From positions 1 to 8,421 of the forward strand of contig PUMG01000374.1 of assembly GCA_003551265.1 (NCBI GenBank): a stretch of DNA of 8,421 bases, in the 5' to 3' direction. Each line of letters opens with the position of its first letter. Positions within the stretch are counted from its first letter, which is position 1. Origin of the DNA: Halovenus sp. Its GTDB lineage: Archaea; Halobacteriota; Halobacteria; Halobacteriales; Haloarculaceae. Below are positions 6,371-8,421 of the stretch, one piece after another. The notes under the pieces are model-generated. The model worked only from the letters and a program-made list of their open reading frames with translations. It did not search any database and was not told the origin of the DNA. Position numbers and translations under genes: made by a program.

Positions 6371-6539
6371 CGTAACGTGCGATCGATTTCTCCGTGAGCT
6401 GGTACACCGAAACGTATGAGAATCGGAGCCAATCCCGATGAAGAGTTCTCTACTCGCTCATTTTCTAACAGCGAGTCCGAGATTACTTATCAGGGCCCCT
6501 TCGCCGGAAGTACATACTCGGTGTGTAGCTGAGCACTTC
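6371..6539. other. Intergenic stretch after the toxin gene
   Basis: About 170 bp between the toxin stop and the end of the gene remnant. No reading frame with protein-like features and no strong hairpin was found; short complementary ATCGG/CCGAT pairs near 6422-6439 are too weak to call a terminator. Confidence 0.4.
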
Positions 6540-6735
6540 CTACTCTCGCTGGTTCGTCGCGGTCACCTCGATAGTCACAAGCCCCCTGTCCGGGAGTGTA
6601 TCCGAAATCCGGCGGTTCAACACCGTCCAAGAAACTGTTAGTTCGTCATCAGGGAATACCGGATTTATCGATGAGATTGCTTCGACACCAGGAGAGCCAA
6701 GGACCGCCGAATCGCTTCCCTCTGAGTGAACAAGC
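6540..6735 (-). pseudogene. 3' remnant of an unrecognised gene, fused to repeat copy B
   Basis: On the minus strand about 64 codons run from the repeat junction at 6735 to a TAG at 6540-6542. The peptide reads like a genuine C-terminus: LVHSEGSDSAVLG, FPDDELTVSWTVLN, DRGLVTIEVTATNQRE, with alternating hydrophobic strands as in a beta-sandwich of a secreted or pilin-like protein. The family is not recognised. Its 5' part has been replaced by the GLUG-gene fragment in repeat copy B. The frame extends into copy B to a TTG at 6785, but that frame is not the zinc-finger frame there. Most likely a truncated, non-functional remnant. Confidence 0.45.
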
Positions 6736-6899
6736 GAGCCGTGACAATGACGCCTGCTCGTACTGTTCGACGCGCCTCCGGTCAATCCGGTTCAGCTCAT
6801 CCGATTCGTGCTCCTCTGCAAGATGTTTCGTGACCTGCTCCTCCGATTCGTACGCCGCACCACAGTAATCGCATTCGAACCCCCGTGCATATATTTCAC
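6736..6899 (-). pseudogene. Broken N-terminal fragment of the GLUG/zinc-finger gene (in copy B)
   Basis: It corresponds to the first 55 or so codons of the GLUG gene. The zinc-finger residues are still encoded, but the run of six C (5097-5102 in copy A) is five C here (6880-6884). Reading from the ATG at 6890 therefore leaves the zinc-finger frame after codon 4 and reaches TGA at codon 33. In the restored frame the sequence would run through the junction as LSRLACSLRGKRFGG and stop soon after. No start codon opens the zinc-finger frame upstream, so this is a pseudogene with an intact-looking TATA region. Confidence 0.8.
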
Positions 6900-7085
6900 T
6901 CGTATGCCCCAGTTATATTTTTATGGTATCCAATAAATGATGGTTCTGTCTTTGTGACTCACTCGGCTTCATTCTTGCTCATTACCACCGCTATTGTGTA
7001 CTGTGTGCGTGCTTTCGCCCTCGCACACCGTTTCTGACAGGCATCGAGTGAAACACGACTGTTCCTACCCTTCCGACACGTTCTG
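6736..7085. repeat. Direct repeat, copy B
   Basis: A 350-bp partner of 4953-5305 in the same orientation. The three missing bases relative to copy A lie in the C run after the start codon, in the T run of the TATA region, and in the CTTGGCTC/CTTGCTC pair upstream. The copies flank 1430 bp containing the toxin-antitoxin pair and the gene remnant. Confidence 0.93.
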
Positions 7086-7097
7086 TTCAGCCATTCG

Positions 7098-7140
7098 ATA
7101 CTGGCAGAAGAGAATCCACAGGATTCTCGACTGTCAGTAT
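7098..7140. repeat. 43-bp near-perfect hairpin before the Nudix gene
   Basis: The core GAGAATCC-ACA-GGATTCTC (7110-7128) is a perfect 8+3+8 dyad. Outer arms ATACTGGCAG (7098-7107) and CTGTCAGTAT (7131-7140) pair at nine of ten positions, the tenth being a G-U pair in RNA. Two mismatched positions separate core and outer stems. This gives 20-nt arms around a 3-nt loop, beginning 12 bp after the end of repeat copy B and ending 40 bp before the preferred Nudix start. Confidence 0.8.
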
Positions 7141-7180
7141 GTTTCGCAACACCCAAGCGACCGCTAGCCGTCCCACGGGT

Positions 7181-7648
7181 ATGGAGACGACACGTCACTT
7201 CGTCGCAACCGTCTACGTCGTCAACGACGGCGCAATCGCGTTACACGAACACGAACGCCTCGGCATGTGGCTTCCCCCGGGCGGACACATCGACCGGGAC
7301 GAACTCCCACACGAGGCTGCAACGCGCGAGGTAAGAGAGGAAATCGGCCAGCGAGTCGACCTCGTGGCACCCATCGACGACCTCGATTCGCCGACTGCGA
7401 GTTCCATCCCCAAACCGCAGCACCTCTTGCTCGAAGACATCAACGTCCACGACGGTGCGGTTGGCCACCAGCACATCGACTTCGTCTACTACGGCCGAGT
7501 GGCGAGCCGAGAAATCGACCCTGCGCCAGGAGAGACCAGTGCCGACGCCTGGCAGTGGTTCGACACGGACGACCTCCGGGAATCACAGTCGATGCTCGAA
7601 TCGGACGTCGTCGACGCCGGGATTCGAGCGATTGAGACCGTCGAGTGA
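7181..7648 (+). CDS. Nudix hydrolase
   Basis: A 155-residue single-domain protein. Residues 35-56 give a full Nudix box, G-x5-E-x7-REVREEIG, preceded by MWLPPGG as usual. The box binds the divalent metal that hydrolyses a nucleoside diphosphate linked to another moiety. The C-terminal half (HIDFVYYGRVASR, then AWQWFDTDDLRE) supplies the later strand and helix of the fold. The substrate cannot be predicted. I chose the ATG at 7181 (METTRHFVATVYVV), because the family begins close to its first strand; the upstream in-frame ATG at 7139 overlaps the 43-bp hairpin and adds an unconserved-looking MFRNTQATASRPTG. The CopD-like gene follows 64 bp downstream with its own TATA box. Confidence 0.92.
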   Translation: METTRHFVATVYVVNDGAIALHEHERLGMWLPPGGHIDRDELPHEAATREVREEIGQRVDLVAPIDDLDSPTASSIPKPQHLLLEDINVHDGAVGHQHIDFVYYGRVASREIDPAPGETSADAWQWFDTDDLRESQSMLESDVVDAGIRAIETVE

Positions 7649-7680
7649 GTCTTGGAAGTTACAACGGACAGAAAGCGAAC

Positions 7681-7690
7681 GACCTATACT
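7681..7690 (+). promoter_or_regulatory. TATA box of the CopD-like gene
   Basis: GACCTATACT contains a TATA-like CTATACT centred about 27 bp before the ATG at 7713, with a purine-rich AAGCGAACG just upstream as possible BRE. This spacing predicts a leaderless transcript and supports the chosen start. Confidence 0.55.
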
Positions 7691-7712
7691 CGATGCGTCG
7701 GAACGCGGGCAC

Positions 7713-8177
7713 ATGGAACCTATCGAAGTTGCGGCGTGGGTCACCCACTCGGTGTTCGCTGGTCTGTGGACCGGAAGCGTCCTGTTTCTCACGTTCGCGG
7801 TGTTACCGCTGGCGCGTGATGGAACGATGAAAGCGGGACCACTCGCGTCTATCACCGGCAAACTCACGACAGTCTCGCGGGTGAGCGCGCTGTTGTTGCT
7901 CATCACAGGTGGCCACATGGCTGCCCAGCGCTACACCAGCGAGACGCTGGTCGAGACACAGGCGGGCTGGCTCGTGCTCTCGATGGTCGCACTCTGGTTC
8001 TTGCTCATGGCGCTCGTCGAAGTCGGGTCGAAGAAGGTTACCGCAGGCACAGACCAGGGAAAACTACGCGAACCTGCGCGTAACGCCCGTCCGTTCTTCC
8101 TCGTGGCGTCCGTGCTCGCGCTGTTGTTGCTGGTCAACGCGGGCCTGATATCGGCGAACACGCTCGGATTCCTCTAG
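7713..8177 (+). CDS. CopD-like four-helix integral membrane protein
   Basis: A 154-residue membrane protein with four hydrophobic helices at about 8-33, 53-71, 84-103 and 127-148. It resembles the C-terminal domain of CopD copper-resistance proteins: VTHSVFAGLWTGSVLF in helix 1, LLLITGGHMAAQRY at the end of helix 2, and the conserved EPARNARPFF before helix 4. H12 and H68 are candidate metal or heme ligands. Copper transport is known only for some relatives; many haloarchaeal members are of unknown function. The ATG at 7713 is supported by the TATA box 27 bp upstream; the frame is open further upstream, but that part overlaps the Nudix gene and is not membrane-like. It is convergent with the small membrane protein gene at the right edge. 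Confidence 0.85.
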   Translation: MEPIEVAAWVTHSVFAGLWTGSVLFLTFAVLPLARDGTMKAGPLASITGKLTTVSRVSALLLLITGGHMAAQRYTSETLVETQAGWLVLSMVALWFLLMALVEVGSKKVTAGTDQGKLREPARNARPFFLVASVLALLLLVNAGLISANTLGFL

Positions 8178-8223
8178 TGCGGAGGTTCTCTCGGCCACTA
8201 CTTTCTCTCGTCGACGACTCGTT

Positions 8224-8421
8224 CTAGACCCGTGTGGTGTACAGCGAGTAGACGATGATGAGAAAGCCGAGTGCGATGAGCGCGCTCTCGATGAGCAGTC
8301 CGAGCTGGAAGCCAGCATCGAGCACCTGGTCGACGATTCCGGCGAGGAACGTCCCGAGAGTGACGATGCCGAACCCGAGTTTGAGCGCGCCGAGCGAACG
8401 CGAGCGCGTCCGACGGTATGC
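8224..8421 (-). CDS. Small haloarchaeal membrane protein, C-terminal part (DUF7521-like, cut by window edge)
   Basis: On the minus strand 65 codons run from the right edge to a TAG (8224-8226). The peptide begins AYRRTRSRSLGALKLGFGIVTL, a basic stretch leading into a hydrophobic helix (about visible residues 13-30). A second helix (about 41-60) follows, ending FLIIVYSLYTTRV. The pattern of a YRR-rich loop and a final helix ending in VYSLY-x-R resembles the small three-helix haloarchaeal membrane proteins labelled DUF7521; the family name is my recollection and the fragment is short. No function is known. It converges on the CopD-like gene with 46 bp between the stops. Confidence 0.7.
   Translation of the reverse strand, partial: AYRRTRSRSLGALKLGFGIVTLGTFLAGIVDQVLDAGFQLGLLIESALIALGFLIIVYSLYTTRV

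Noticed and set aside
6540..6785. Functional fusion of the zinc finger with the beta-rich C-terminus in copy B
   Set aside because: The zinc-finger frame and the remnant frame differ. The frameshifted start shares the remnant frame but hits TGA at codon 33, so no continuous product exists.
4953..7085. A classical insertion sequence or composite transposon
   Set aside because: The repeats are direct, carry part of a cellular gene and encode no transposase. No terminal inverted repeats or target-site duplications were seen at 4953/5305 or 6736/7085.
7139..7180. Nudix start at the ATG at 7139
   Set aside because: This ATG lies in the last bases of the 43-bp hairpin, and the extra 14 residues do not look like the family's N-terminus. 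The ATG at 7181 leads directly into the first strand.

Overview
The window is haloarchaeal. The proteins are strongly acidic (Asp/Glu-rich), the core genes are GC-rich, the recognisable promoters are archaeal TATA boxes close to the start codon (leaderless style), and the gene set fits (short archaeal PRPP synthetase, HemL with a Cys-rich insert, an RHH/PIN toxin-antitoxin pair, small haloarchaeal membrane proteins). No rRNA, tRNA, CRISPR array or intact transposase gene was seen.

Layout. Positions 1-2890 are a conserved chromosomal block read on the minus strand: hemL (tetrapyrrole synthesis), then prs (PRPP synthesis), then the 5' part of a BNR/Asp-box beta-propeller protein that runs off the left edge. 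Between hemL and prs lies a 109-bp structure bounded by perfect 16-bp inverted repeats that overlap the hemL stop codon. Positions 2994-5117 (minus) encode a large surface-type protein that joins an N-terminal C2H2 zinc finger, a twin-arginine-like signal and about eleven GLUG repeats.

Positions 4953-7085 are an accessory island. The first 353 bp (zinc-finger coding region, promoter and upstream flank of the GLUG gene) recur as a roughly 97% identical direct repeat at 6736-7085, where the gene fragment is broken by a one-base deletion. Between the two copies sit an RHH antitoxin/PIN toxin pair (vapBC type), preceded by two matching 19-bp dyads and a third dyad at the promoter, and the 3' remnant of an unrelated gene. 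The arrangement looks like a toxin-antitoxin cargo brought in by single-crossover integration, or a segment duplication, which recombination between the direct repeats could excise.

Positions 7086-8421 return to ordinary chromosome: a long imperfect hairpin (7098-7140), a Nudix hydrolase, a CopD-like four-helix membrane protein with its own TATA box, and, convergent to it, the 3' end of a small haloarchaeal membrane protein running off the right edge.
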